64,000 nt of DNA from Palsa-744 sp963734815 (GTDB lineage: Bacteria > Actinomycetota > Thermoleophilia > Solirubrobacterales > Solirubrobacteraceae), in contig CAVTIH010000003.1 in assembly GCA_963734815.1 (NCBI GenBank), positions 186,001 through 250,000 on the forward strand. Direction: 5' to 3'. The translations under genes and the position numbers were made by a program. Under the pieces are notes generated by a model, which made no database searches, was not told the DNA's origin, and was given only the letters and a program-made list of their open reading frames with translations. Below are positions 1-8,145 of the stretch, piece after piece (position 1 is the first letter of the stretch; every line of letters begins with the position of its first letter).

Positions 1-1280
1 GGGCCGACCTCGCGCGGGGAGAGCTCCACCGTGAAGGCCGCGTCGGGCATCGCCAACGCGGCGAGCTGCTCGCGCACCGCCTCGCCCAGGCGCGGCGCGG
101 CGGCCTCGCGCGCGGCGCGCACCTCCGCGGCGCGGGTCTCCAGCACGGCCCGCGCGGCCTGCAGGCGCCCACCGACCTCCTCCATCGCCACGGCCGCCCC
201 CACCAGCTGCTCGCGTCGCTCGCGTGCGCGCTCGGCGTGCTCCAGCACCGTGGCCACGGTGGGGCCGTGCTTGCGTAGCAGACGCTCCAACGCCGCGAGT
301 CGCTCTTCGACCGCCTGCAGCCCACGCGCCGCGTGATCGCCGGTCTCCCCCGCGCCCGCCGCCTCCCCCTCCAGCCGCTCGCCGTAGTCACGCAGCTCAC
401 CGGCGAGATCCCCCGCCTCGATCGCCAGGGCGCGGGCGCGCTCGCCGAGCGCGTCGAGCGCCGGATCGACGCCCGCGAGGGCATCCAGGCGCGCGGCGGC
501 GCCAGCGCTCAGCGCCATCGCCCCGGGCGCGTCGGAGCCCCCGTCGTAGCCCTGCCCCCCGGCGAGCGCTTCGGTGGCCCCGCCGGCGGCGGCGAGCAGC
601 GCGTCGAGGCAGCGCAGCCGCTCGCGCTCGGCGCGCAGCTGCTCCTGTTCGCCCTCCTGTGGGGCAAGCGCGTCGATCTCCCCCAGCTCGTGTTCGAGCA
701 GGTCGAGCTCGCGCTCACGTGCGCTGTCCAGCTCGCCCAAGCCCTCCAACTGCTCGACCAGCTCCCGCACCTCGCGATATGCAACCGCGCAGGCAGCCCG
801 CCGGATGGTCTGCGCGGGTCCGCAGAAACCGTCGAGGATCTCCCGTTGCGCGGCGGCGAGCGTGAGCTTGCGGTGCTCGTGCTGGCCGTAGAAGGAGAGC
901 AGCGCCTCCCCGATCCTGCGCAGATCGCCAACCGCGATGGTCCGGCCGTTCAAGTATGCGCGGGTGCGTCCATCGGCGCCCACACGCCGCGCCAATACCA
1001 CCTCCTCGGCGTCCTGCGCCAGCAGCTCCCCGTACTCGCCCTCGCGCAACTGCACCAGCAGCGCCGGGGATGGCGCAAACGCGCCCTCGACATACGCCTC
1101 GCCGGCACCGGGCCGTACGATGCCGGTCCGCGCGCGCCCCCCGAGCAGCAGATCGAGCGCGTGCGCGAGCACCGTCTTGCCGGCTCCGGTCTCGCCCGTG
1201 AGCACGTTCAGACCCGGCGCCAGCTCCAGCTCGGCCCGCTCGATCAACAGCAGATTCTCGACACGCAGTTCTTGCAGCAC
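1..1280 (-). CDS. recN: DNA repair ATPase RecN, 5' part (runs off the window)
   Basis: RecN is an SMC-like ATPase of double-strand break repair and recombination. The reverse strand from a GTG at 1280 gives a protein starting VLQELRVENLLLIE, then a Walker A motif GETGAGKT at about residues 30-37, and then long Ala/Glu/Arg-rich stretches typical of the coiled-coil arms. About 426 residues are present. RecN is usually 550-570 residues, so the C-terminal ATP-binding half (Walker B, signature) lies outside the window. The start is a GTG with no strong Shine-Dalgarno, chosen because the conserved family N-terminus begins there. It is the last visible gene of the minus-strand block, with nadK and tlyA further upstream but separated from it by plus-strand genes. 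Family assignment is firm; regulation cannot be judged. Confidence 0.9.
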   Translation of the reverse strand, partial: MLQELRVENLLLIERAELELAPGLNVLTGETGAGKTVLAHALDLLLGGRARTGIVRPGAGEAYVEGAFAPSPALLVQLREGEYGELLAQDAEEVVLARRVGADGRTRAYLNGRTIAVGDLRRIGEALLSFYGQHEHRKLTLAAAQREILDGFCGPAQTIRRAACAVAYREVRELVEQLEGLGELDSARERELDLLEHELGEIDALAPQEGEQEQLRAERERLRCLDALLAAAGGATEALAGGQGYDGGSDAPGAMALSAGAAARLDALAGVDPALDALGERARALAIEAGDLAGELRDYGERLEGEAAGAGETGDHAARGLQAVEERLAALERLLRKHGPTVATVLEHAERARERREQLVGAAVAMEEVGGRLQAARAVLETRAAEVRAAREAAAPRLGEAVREQLAALAMPDAAFTVELSPREVG

Positions 1281-1403
1281 ACGTGCAGGTGTATCAGCGG
1301 GCACCGACGGACTGCCGGCGCGGCGGCGAACGGCCCGCGTGAGGCCAGCCCGTAGACTTGCGTTGATTGGGCAACGTGGTTGCCCTCTCCCCACGCATAT
1401 CGC

Positions 1404-1913
1404 ATGGTCGCCCGCGAGATCAGTGACACCGAGCGCCCCCCGCGGGGTTCGATCGAGCTCCTCTCTGAGGGCGCGCTGCACGAGCGCCTAGAGGAGGAGG
1501 TCAACCGCGCGGCCCGCCACGGCACCGCGCTCAGCTGCCTGCTGCTCGACATCGTGGGTCTGCCGGCGTTGCACCACGCCCACGACGAGCTGCTGGTCGA
1601 GCAGGTGTTTGCGTATGTGGAGCTCGCGCTGCGCCGCGAGCTGCGCCGCTTCGACCGCGTCGGGCGTCCCTCCGAGGGCGAACTGCTCGTGGTGCTCCCC
1701 GGCGCCGACCTGCCGCGCGGGGAGCTCGTCGCGCGGCGGATCCTTGTGCGTCTGCGCTCGATCAAGCTGGAATCCTCGGGCCAGCGCCGCCCGCTGGTGG
1801 TTGCGGTCGGCCTCGCGCCATGGCGCGCCGGGATGAGCGCGGGCACGCTGCTCGGCGATGCGCGCAGGGCGGCTCAGCTCGAGCGCTCCGAGAACGGCCG
1901 GCCGCCCGGATAA
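1404..1913 (+). CDS. Degenerate GGDEF-domain protein
   Basis: This 169-residue soluble protein looks like a lone GGDEF (diguanylate cyclase-type) domain. Residues about 24-50 match the domain's first helix and strand (LHERLEEEVNRAARHGTALSCLLLDIVGL has that pattern), and the signature strand-loop-strand lies at residues 85-99. The GG(D/E)EF loop there reads RPSEGEL, so the catalytic Gly-Gly-Asp/Glu is lost. It is therefore probably not an active cyclase and may bind a nucleotide or act as a protein partner. The ATG at 1404 was chosen over an in-frame TTG at 1380, because the TTG would only add eight unlike residues. It lies 9 bp before a histidine kinase gene on the same strand, so the two are probably co-transcribed. 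It is divergent from recN. Confidence 0.7.
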   Translation: MVAREISDTERPPRGSIELLSEGALHERLEEEVNRAARHGTALSCLLLDIVGLPALHHAHDELLVEQVFAYVELALRRELRRFDRVGRPSEGELLVVLPGADLPRGELVARRILVRLRSIKLESSGQRRPLVVAVGLAPWRAGMSAGTLLGDARRAAQLERSENGRPPG

Positions 1914-1922
1914 GTTTCCCGG

Positions 1923-3044
1923 ATGCTCTCCGGCTCTGAGTTGTGGCTTTTGCGCCTGATGGCCGACCGCGGCCTCGCGCTGCTCGACGCCACGACGCTG
2001 CTGATGGTGATCGAGGAGCGCGCCGAGCTGCGCGTCGCCGCCGCCGCCGGCGCCGGCACGCCGCGGCTGCGGGTGATGCCAGTGGAGGGTTCCGCGCTGG
2101 GCGCCCTCTATCTGGCCGGGCAGCCCGTGGCGCTCGACCGTCCGCGCGGGCAGGAGGCGGCGTGGCTGCACGAACTTGGCCTGGAGGCCCGCGCCGCCCT
2201 CGTCGAGCCGCTGAGCATGGAGGGCCACGACGGCGGCCTCGTGATCGCGCTGCGCGCCGGCGGCGGCTTCCGCGGCCCCGACCGCCAGGCGCTGGCCGCG
2301 TTCGCGGCGAGCGTCGCGCAGCGTCTGGCGGTCGAGCGCTCGGTCGAGATAGAGCGGCTGCGCTACGGCATGGAGGCCCGCGAGCGCGAGCGCACGCGTT
2401 GGGCGCGCGAGATCCACGACGAGACCGTGCAGGGGCTCGGCGCGTTGCGCCTGAAACTGGCCGACGCGCGCGACCGCCACGACGAGGCGGCGCTCTCCGC
2501 GGCGGTCGACGTGGTGCTCGAGGGGCTCGGAGTGGAGATCGACGGCCTGCGCCACCTGATCACCGAGCTGCGCCCCGCGGCGCTCGACGACCTCGGTTTG
2601 GTGCCCGCGCTTGAAGCGCTCGCGCGCCGCGCGCACGCGATCGACGGCCTGGAGGTGCACACCGAGATCTCGCTCGCGCCCGCCGGCGAGCGACTCGACG
2701 CGGAGCTCGAGAGCACGATCTACCGCGTCGTGCAGGAGGCACTCACCAACGTCTCCCGCCACGCGCAGGCTTCGCGCGCCATCGTCTCCGTGGCGCTGAA
2801 CGGCGGCGGCTCGACGATCCGCGTGGCGGTCGCCGACGACGGTCGTGGCCTGCCCGCGGGCGGCTCCGGCCTCGGACCACGCGGCGACGGCCTGGAGGGG
2901 GGCTTCGGCATGTCGGGGATGCGCGAGCGCGCCGAGCTGGTGGGCGGCGAGCTGGAACTGGGGACGGGCGGCTGCGGCGAGAGCGGCCAGGGCACCACGG
3001 TTCGGCTCGCGGTGCCACTCGCTGGGCGGTCGGCGGTGGTGTAG
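1923..3044 (+). CDS. NarL/DegS-type sensor histidine kinase with GAF-like domain
   Basis: This 373-residue cytoplasmic kinase has no membrane segment. Residues 1-135 form a GAF-like sensory region, residues 150-220 a HisKA_3 dimerisation domain (phospho-acceptor His165 in AREIHDETVQGLG), and residues 255-370 an HATPase_c domain with an N-box (QEALTNVSRH) and G-boxes (DDGRGLP, GFGMSGM). This architecture belongs to kinases that phosphorylate NarL-family regulators, and such a regulator is encoded just downstream on the opposite strand (3236-3892); the two are a likely cognate pair. The loop between the G-boxes is unusually glycine-rich. The ligand sensed cannot be predicted. A hairpin terminator follows the gene. 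Confidence 0.88.
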   Translation: MLSGSELWLLRLMADRGLALLDATTLLMVIEERAELRVAAAAGAGTPRLRVMPVEGSALGALYLAGQPVALDRPRGQEAAWLHELGLEARAALVEPLSMEGHDGGLVIALRAGGGFRGPDRQALAAFAASVAQRLAVERSVEIERLRYGMEARERERTRWAREIHDETVQGLGALRLKLADARDRHDEAALSAAVDVVLEGLGVEIDGLRHLITELRPAALDDLGLVPALEALARRAHAIDGLEVHTEISLAPAGERLDAELESTIYRVVQEALTNVSRHAQASRAIVSVALNGGGSTIRVAVADDGRGLPAGGSGLGPRGDGLEGGFGMSGMRERAELVGGELELGTGGCGESGQGTTVRLAVPLAGRSAVV

Positions 3045-3045
3045 G

Positions 3046-3095
3046 CCCACAAAAAGTGGGATACACCCCCCGAGCTCGGGGAGAAAGCTTTTTTT
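3046..3095 (+). terminator. Rho-independent terminator after the histidine kinase
   Basis: Two hairpins follow the kinase stop codon. The first is CCCAC-AAAAA-GTGGG at 3046-3060. The second is the perfect 14-bp palindrome CCCCGAGCTCGGGG at 3068-3081, followed after a short purine stretch by a run of seven T at 3089-3095. The T-run on the plus strand orients the terminator for the kinase operon. It should insulate the kinase from the convergent regulator gene. Confidence 0.75.
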
Positions 3096-3235
3096 GCGAC
3101 CCCAACCACTTCACAAAATGAAGGGTTTGCGTCCGAAAAGTACACAACACGACACCCACGGCCCACGTCCCACAAGCGCCCTCAGCTCCCCGACCTCATC
3201 CCCGTGGGCGCGCGCTCCCACGCGGGCATCAACAG

Positions 3236-3892
3236 CTAATCCACGAGCCCCAACCGCCGTGCGTACGCGGTGAGCTCTGCGCGCGAGGAGAAGCCCAGCT
3301 TCTCGATCGCGCGGGCGCGGTAGGTCTTGACGGTGCGCTCGGCGACGTGCAGCTGCTCGGCGATCTGCGGGTTGGTGTGGCCGAGCGCGATCAGCCTCAC
3401 CACCTCGCGCTCGCGCTCGGACAGCGCGGCCCCGTCCTGTGCGTTCTCCCCGCCGGTCGCCATCAGCGCACCCAGCCGCGGGTGCAGGTAGTTGCCGCCG
3501 GCTACGGCGAGGCGGAACGCCTGCAGCAACTCGGCGGGCTCTGCCTCCTTGAGCACGTAGCTGCGCGCGCCCGCCCGCAGCGCCTGGCGAGCGTACTCAG
3601 GGTCCTCGCGCATCGTCAGGATCGCGACGGCCAGCGGCGGGTGGGCGACGAAGCACTGGGGCAGCGCGGCGAGGCTCGAACCCCCGGGCATTGTCAGATC
3701 GAGCGTCAGCAGGTCCGGCTTGTGGGCGCGCACCTCGCGGATCGTCGCTGGCACGTCGGCCGCCTCGGCGACCACCACGAACTCATGCGCCTCGCGCTCC
3801 AGTACGGTGCGGATCCCGTCGCGCACGACGGCGTGGTCGTCGGCGATGATCACCTCGATCGGGCGATCCACGCCTGGGGTGCCAGCTTGCAT
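3236..3892 (-). CDS. NarL/FixJ-family response regulator
   Basis: This 218-residue two-domain regulator has a receiver domain at residues 11-135, with acidic pocket DD at 18-19, phospho-acceptor Asp65 in LTLDLTMPG, and the conserved Lys in SYVLKEAEP near 113. A LuxR-type helix-turn-helix follows at about 155-215 (LSEREREVVRLIALGHTNPQ...). The ATG at 3892 (MQAGTPGVDR) is preferred to upstream in-frame starts because the receiver fold begins ten residues later. It is convergent with the GAF/HisKA_3 kinase at 1923-3044 and is probably its target. The promoter should lie in 3893-4000. The genes it controls are unknown; the nearby membrane protein and exporter are candidates only by proximity. Confidence 0.9.
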   Translation of the reverse strand: MQAGTPGVDRPIEVIIADDHAVVRDGIRTVLEREAHEFVVVAEAADVPATIREVRAHKPDLLTLDLTMPGGSSLAALPQCFVAHPPLAVAILTMREDPEYARQALRAGARSYVLKEAEPAELLQAFRLAVAGGNYLHPRLGALMATGGENAQDGAALSEREREVVRLIALGHTNPQIAEQLHVAERTVKTYRARAIEKLGFSSRAELTAYARRLGLVD

Positions 3893-4198
3893 CCGCACAC
3901 CGTAGCGACCGCTTAGGCGGCAAAGGACTCTGCCCGAGCGCACCGCGACCGGCCGCGGCGTGTGAATCCGCACCCCCGGGACGACACCGATCGACACCTT
4001 TGGGACGACACGATCGGCACCATCCGGACGGCAGACAAACGCCCGCGCGGGCCGCATTATGTCCTGTGCAGTGATTTATTCAAACGGCCCCCATCGATCC
4101 GGATCGGCAGCAGGCCAAGGCGGGACGCCGCAGAGCAAGCAGATGAGAGGTACGACGATGCGCACCACGACACGAAATGCGAAATGGGGCGAGCAGCG
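3893..4198. other. 306-bp divergent intergenic region
   Basis: This stretch separates the minus-strand response regulator from plus-strand small genes, so it should contain both promoters. A locally AT-rich patch (ATTATGTCCTGTGCAGTGAT, near 4056-4075) is the best place to look for a promoter. No convincing ORF, repeat or RNA was seen. Confidence 0.4.
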
Positions 4199-4357
4199 AT
4201 GACCCTGGTGGGCGTTGCACTCGTATGGCTGGCGATCGCCGCGGTGGCGTTCCTGGCGCTGTCGGCGCTCGCGCGCCTGTCGGCCAGCAGAAACGATGCG
4301 GAGTTGGGGATCGTCGGCCAGGCCGAACTGATCGACACGAGCTACATGACCACGTGA
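4199..4357 (+). CDS. Small single-span membrane protein
   Basis: This is a 52-residue protein: a hydrophobic segment at residues 2-29 (LVGVALVWLAIAAVAFLALS, then AL) followed by a short polar tail with Arg/Ser/Asp/Glu, ending SYMTT. It is predicted to insert once in the membrane with the tail outside or in the cytosol; the orientation is uncertain. ATG at 4199 has GGGCGAG about eight bases upstream. An in-frame ATG at 4184 would add MGRAA and is an alternative. No family was recognised. It lies 13 bp before the receiver-like gene at 4371 and is probably co-transcribed with it. Confidence 0.5.
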   Translation: MTLVGVALVWLAIAAVAFLALSALARLSASRNDAELGIVGQAELIDTSYMTT

Positions 4358-4370
4358 GCCCCGTGATGAC

Positions 4371-4706
4371 ATGAGCCCCGCAACCCTCAGCGCCAAAAAG
4401 CACTCGCGCATCCTCGTCGCGGGCGCCGACCCCGCGCAGCGCGCGGCGGTGCTGCACGACCTCAGCGAGTCGCTCCCGGAGGGCGCCCAGCTCGGCGAGG
4501 CGGGCGCCGTCTCCGAGGTGCTGGAGCGGGCCCCCGCCAGCAGCGTCGTGATGCTGGCGGGCGACCTCGACGACGTCTCCGCCGAATCGTTAATGCAGAT
4601 CCTGGGCAGCCGTCACCCCAGCCTCCCCGTCGTGTCACTTGCACTCACGACGAATCGAACGTCGTCGGCTCACAGCGCCGGCCGCGGAGCCATACTCGGC
4701 TGGTGA
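4371..4706 (+). CDS. Stand-alone degenerate receiver-like protein
   Basis: This 111-residue protein begins its core with SRILVAGADPAQRAAVLHDL, which matches the first strand and helix of a CheY-like receiver. A strand SSVVMLAGDLDDVS follows at the position of the phospho-acceptor strand. The paired acidic residues after strand 1 are replaced (AGADP), and the family's usual Lys is not obvious. It is probably a pseudo-receiver that works by protein contact rather than phosphorylation. Its last 20 residues (after VVSLALTT) do not resemble a receiver and may reflect frame decay at the 3' end. It belongs to the signalling cluster around 1.4-8.4 kb. Assignment is by fold pattern only. Confidence 0.5.
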   Translation: MSPATLSAKKHSRILVAGADPAQRAAVLHDLSESLPEGAQLGEAGAVSEVLERAPASSVVMLAGDLDDVSAESLMQILGSRHPSLPVVSLALTTNRTSSAHSAGRGAILGW

Positions 4707-4793
4707 TTCTCGTGGGGGCGGTTCGCCTGCACGAAATCCACCATCTCGTCCAGGCCGCTCTCTCTCCTGCGACTCAGCCGCTAGCGTGGCGGC

Positions 4794-6101
4794 GTGTCGA
4801 TCCTGCCCACCTCTCCCCGGCTGCGGAGGATCCTGGCCGCGTACACGGTCAACAAGCTGGGCACCTGGTTCGGCACGGTCGCACTGTCGCTGGCGATCTA
4901 CAACCACACCCACAGCTCCGCGGCGGTCACGGCGCTGTTTGTCGCGCGCTACCTGCCGGCGCTGGCGGTGCCGGCGCTGGTCGCCCGCGTGGAGGCCTCG
5001 ACCCGCAGACGCACCCTCAGCTCGCTGTATGCGTTCGAGGCGCTCTGCGCCGTGCTCTTGGCCGCCATGGTGTGGCACTTTCTGCTGCCCGCAATCCTCG
5101 TGCTGGTCGCACTCGACGGGGCGGTGGAACTGACCGCGAGCTCGCTTTTACGCGCGCAGGCGGCGCGCGTCGGCGCGGAGGATGCACAAGCCGCCGAGCA
5201 GGGCATCTACAACGCCAACGCAGCGCTCAACGTGGCGCTGTCAGCCGCGGTGGTGATCGGTCCGCCGCTCGGCGCCCTGTCCGCGAGCGCCTTCGGCGCT
5301 CCAATCACCCTGTTGATCGACGCCTGCTCCTTCATCTTCTGCGGCACGCTGCTGCTGGACTTCTATGTATACGTCGAGGAGCACGCCGGCGCCTCGGTGC
5401 GAGCACGGCTGGCGTCAGCCTGGGAGCACGTGCGCGAGGCGCCGGCGCTGCGCGCCGTGCTGCTCACCCAGGCCACGGCGCTGGTCTTCTTCGAGACCGC
5501 CGCGCCGGTGGAGGTGTTCTACGCGAAGGGCACCCTGCGCGCCGGCGACGTCGGCTACGGCGCGTTGCTGGCGATCTGGGGTGTCGGACAGCTCGGCGGC
5601 AGCCTCCTCTTCGCGCGCGGCGCGCGGCGCTCGCTGGGGGCGATGCTGACGCTCGGCACGCTCGCGGTGGGGCTCGCCTATCTCGGCTTCGCGGCGGCGC
5701 CCACGCTGGCGCTCGCGGCACTCGCCGCGCTGCTCGGTGGCGTCGGCAACGGCGTGCAATGGGCCTCGCTGCTGGGCACCGTGCAGCTGCTCACGCCCGG
5801 ACGGCTGCGCGGGCGTCTGATGGGAGGGGTCGAATCGATCGGCGCCCTCTGCCCCCTGATCGGGCTGCCGTTGAGCGGACTGGTGATGGCGCTGAGCTCG
5901 CCCCGGATCGCGTTCTTCCTGTTCGGCTCGATCATTGCCGCCACCACGCTCGGATTCGCGCGGCTGTGGGCCACCGGCATGATCCGCGCGGCCGGCCCCA
6001 CCGCGAGCCCACCACCCGAGGTGGCCATCACCGCCGAGGCCATCGATTCGGCATCAGGGCAACGGGTTCGGACGACATACTCGGGATCTCGCGGGATATG
6101 A
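4794..6101 (+). CDS. MFS transporter (MFS_3/enterobactin-exporter-like)
   Basis: This 435-residue membrane protein has about 10-12 hydrophobic spans. It has the typical start of the MFS_3 group (LRRILAAYTVNKLGTWFGTVALSLAIY), an early NAALNVALSAAVVIGPPLGA segment, and a central cytoplasmic loop (EEHAGASVRARLASAWEHVREAP). A second domain carries the Arg-rich motif TPGRLRGRLMGGVE, typical of this exporter family. Substrates in the family include drugs, siderophores and metabolites; none can be named here. GTG at 4794 is used, as the hydrophobic core begins 10 residues later. About 60 residues after the last helix are polar and poorly conserved in look. No clear operon partner is present. Confidence 0.8.
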   Translation: MSILPTSPRLRRILAAYTVNKLGTWFGTVALSLAIYNHTHSSAAVTALFVARYLPALAVPALVARVEASTRRRTLSSLYAFEALCAVLLAAMVWHFLLPAILVLVALDGAVELTASSLLRAQAARVGAEDAQAAEQGIYNANAALNVALSAAVVIGPPLGALSASAFGAPITLLIDACSFIFCGTLLLDFYVYVEEHAGASVRARLASAWEHVREAPALRAVLLTQATALVFFETAAPVEVFYAKGTLRAGDVGYGALLAIWGVGQLGGSLLFARGARRSLGAMLTLGTLAVGLAYLGFAAAPTLALAALAALLGGVGNGVQWASLLGTVQLLTPGRLRGRLMGGVESIGALCPLIGLPLSGLVMALSSPRIAFFLFGSIIAATTLGFARLWATGMIRAAGPTASPPPEVAITAEAIDSASGQRVRTTYSGSRGI

Positions 6102-6158
6102 CGGACTGTCGTTAAGTGCTACCCCGTATCGGCCGTTAAGGACGACAAGGACCGACAA

Positions 6159-7547
6159 ATGCCCGCATCCAAGATAACGAGACAACTTTTCTGCGCCACC
6201 GAGGCGCTGTTGCTCGCGGGAGCGATCGCCGTTGCCGTCCTGACTTCTCGCACGGAAGATTGGCAGCCGATCCAGCTGGTGGTGTTGTTGATGGCGCTCG
6301 CTCTTGGTGGGCAGCGGTTGAGCATCAACCTTCGGGGACAGGAGATCACAGCGGCTTTCATCGCACTGGTGCTCGCCATGACGCTGCTGGGCCCGGCGCC
6401 AGCAGCGCTGTTTGGCATCGCGGCAATGATCTTGACCTCGGCAACCAGGCGCCTGCCACTGACGTCCTGGCTTACCAACCTCGCCACGTTTGCTGTTTTC
6501 CCAGTTGTCGGCGGCCTGTTGGCTCGCGCTTTCATCGGCAACGTCCACCACGGCATTCCGCACACCACACAGGGCATGACCTTCTTCGCACTCGAGGTCG
6601 TCACCGTATTCGTGGTGACAGACGGCATGAACTTTCTGATGATCGCTCTCGATAACTGGATCCTCGAGGGCCGCAGGCTGCTCGGCCAAGTCCGTGACAT
6701 CCTGGTGCCAATTCTTCCCGGACAGATCGCAGCGGCGGCACTTGCGGCGGTGTTGGCAGTGGCCTATACGAATCTGGGCTTCCCGGTTCTGCTCAGCTCG
6801 GTGCTGGTGATCCTGATCTTTCAATACCTGGCGATGGCGCTGTTGCGCTCCGAGGATCGCGCCGATCAGCTGGAGGCGCGCTCGATGCACCTTGCCTCGT
6901 TGCAACTCGGGGTGCTGACAACTCTGGTTGAGACACTCGCACTGCGCGACCGCGTGACCGCGCGCCACGCCGCGGCGGTCGCTCGCCACGCACGCGCGTT
7001 GGCGCAGCAGGCCGGCTGTAGCGAGGCCGACCAGGACATTGCACACACGGCGGGGCTATTGCACGACATCGGCAAGTTCGCGCTGCCCGATCGAATCCTC
7101 AACGCGGAGATCCTCTCCGACGAGGATTGGGCGCTGATCCGCCGCCATCCGCAGGACGGGGCGACGCTCGTGGGGCGCCTCGACGGGTATGGCCCCGTGG
7201 CGGATGCAATCCTCTACCACCACGAGCACGTCGACGGCAGCGGCTACCCGGCCGGGTTGATCGGCAACGAGATCCCGCTGCCCTCGCGGATCCTCGCGAT
7301 CTGCAGCACCTACGACACGATGACCTCACGCGACTCCTACCGCTCGCCGATGACGCCGCAGGACGCGATGACCGAGCTGCGGCGGATGGCGGGACGCCAG
7401 TTCGACGGAGAGCTCGTAAACAGCTTCATCGCGATGCTCGAGCGCGAGGGGCCGGCAAAGCTTGCCTCCGGCGACGAGGCCGATTTCGAGGCCGAGCTGG
7501 CCTTCGAGCGCCGTGCCCGTGCGATCGCGCAGCCCACGGCGAGGTAG
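6159..7547 (+). CDS. Membrane-anchored HD-GYP phosphodiesterase
   Basis: This 462-residue protein has an N-terminal integral-membrane domain (about six to seven hydrophobic spans, residues 10-230) followed by an HD-GYP domain. The HD pair is His302-Asp303 (LLHDIGK) and the signature HHEHVDGSGYPAGL spans about 354-367, with flanking helices typical of the family. HD-GYP enzymes hydrolyse cyclic di-GMP, and all metal-binding motifs I can recognise are intact, so activity is likely. The N-terminal domain probably senses a membrane or extracytoplasmic cue. Together with the degenerate GGDEF protein at 1404 it suggests local cyclic di-GMP signalling, possibly linked to pilus function, though nothing in the sequence proves that. 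Confidence 0.85.
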   Translation: MPASKITRQLFCATEALLLAGAIAVAVLTSRTEDWQPIQLVVLLMALALGGQRLSINLRGQEITAAFIALVLAMTLLGPAPAALFGIAAMILTSATRRLPLTSWLTNLATFAVFPVVGGLLARAFIGNVHHGIPHTTQGMTFFALEVVTVFVVTDGMNFLMIALDNWILEGRRLLGQVRDILVPILPGQIAAAALAAVLAVAYTNLGFPVLLSSVLVILIFQYLAMALLRSEDRADQLEARSMHLASLQLGVLTTLVETLALRDRVTARHAAAVARHARALAQQAGCSEADQDIAHTAGLLHDIGKFALPDRILNAEILSDEDWALIRRHPQDGATLVGRLDGYGPVADAILYHHEHVDGSGYPAGLIGNEIPLPSRILAICSTYDTMTSRDSYRSPMTPQDAMTELRRMAGRQFDGELVNSFIAMLEREGPAKLASGDEADFEAELAFERRARAIAQPTAR

Positions 7548-7616
7548 CATCTGGGCCCTCGACGGAGAGCCCCCTCCCTTGGGAGCTCTCGACCCGACGC
7601 GGGCCCTACACAGCAA

Positions 7617-7800
7617 ACGAGCGCCGCTGGAGGGCGGCGCTCGTAGCAAGCTGACTGGTTGGCATTAAGCCAAGGACTGCTACTTGTTGAAACCCATGCT
7701 CGTCCTCCTAGCTCGGGGCCCAGGGCCGCGTTATGGGGGCGTATGCGGCCCCCGGTCCCTACCTCTCCAGGACAACCGCAACCTAACTGAATGAGTAGGT
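7617..7800 (-). ncRNA. Candidate small RNA with embedded 5-codon ORF
   Basis: Read on the minus strand, this stretch has a GC-rich structured 5' part (GGGGGC facing GCCCCC), then the micro-ORF at 7680-7697. A small hairpin TTGGC-TTAAT-GCCAA follows directly after its stop. It ends in the 11-bp perfect stem ACGAGCGCCGC/GCGGCGCTCGT with a 6-nt loop (7617-7644), followed by TTTGCTGT, which could terminate transcription. The arrangement looks like an independent short transcript. No known RNA family (tmRNA, 6S, SRP, RNase P) fits the motifs I can see. Ends are approximate. Confidence 0.3.
7680..7697 (-). CDS. Micro-ORF MGFNK (5 codons)
   Basis: The minus strand reads AGGAGGA, a 5-nt spacer, then ATG GGT TTC AAC AAG TAG. 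The Shine-Dalgarno (plus-strand positions 7703-7709) is close to ideal and is the best in its surroundings, yet the frame closes after five codons and again at a TAA shortly after. It could be a leader peptide, a translated site in a regulatory RNA, or the remnant of a longer gene. Translation is inferred only from the ribosome-binding site. Confidence 0.3.
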   Translation of the reverse strand: MGFNK

Positions 7801-8145
7801 TTGCGCAGGATAGTACCAGGATTGGACGAATTGTCCAGCTTTGACCGGATCTTCGCTGCTAAATGCACCATTTCTTGCGTATGCAGGACTTTTGAAGCGC
7901 GCGACAGTCGATTCGGCACGGCCCCAACAGTCACCGTCGGGCGAACCCGACGTCAAGCCCCGTGCCACCGCGGCGACTGGACCCGGTCGGAGGGCGCGGT
8001 CGGGCAAACGTCCACAAAGGTGCGCGACGCTCAACTTCCGGGGCCGCGGTGCCGAAATTCAACCCAGAGAGGCGCACCGGAGCGACAGCCCGGAGTGCCT
8101 TGGCCCAGCTGGGCCCCCGGCAATTCGAATCGAGAGGACACATCG

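Larger units (their letters stand above)
7548..8145. other. 598-bp structured intergenic region
   Basis: No ordinary gene is visible here between the HD-GYP gene and the helix-turn-helix gene. The region holds an 11-bp perfect hairpin (7617-7644), a 5-codon ORF with a strong Shine-Dalgarno on the minus strand (7680-7697), further GC-rich inverted repeats near 7552-7605 and 7720-7760, and an operator-like TGGAC-GAATT-GTCCA at 7823-7837. The longer ORFs across it read against codon bias. See the separate RNA and micro-ORF entries. Confidence 0.5.

Noticed and set aside
7823..7837. Operator of the helix-turn-helix gene
   Set aside because: TGGAC-GAATT-GTCCA is only a 5-bp inverted repeat some 310 bp from the start; too weak to list as a site.
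7548..8145. tmRNA or 6S RNA
   Set aside because: No T-arm sequence, no tag-like peptide and no 6S-like open bulge were seen; the stems are short and local.
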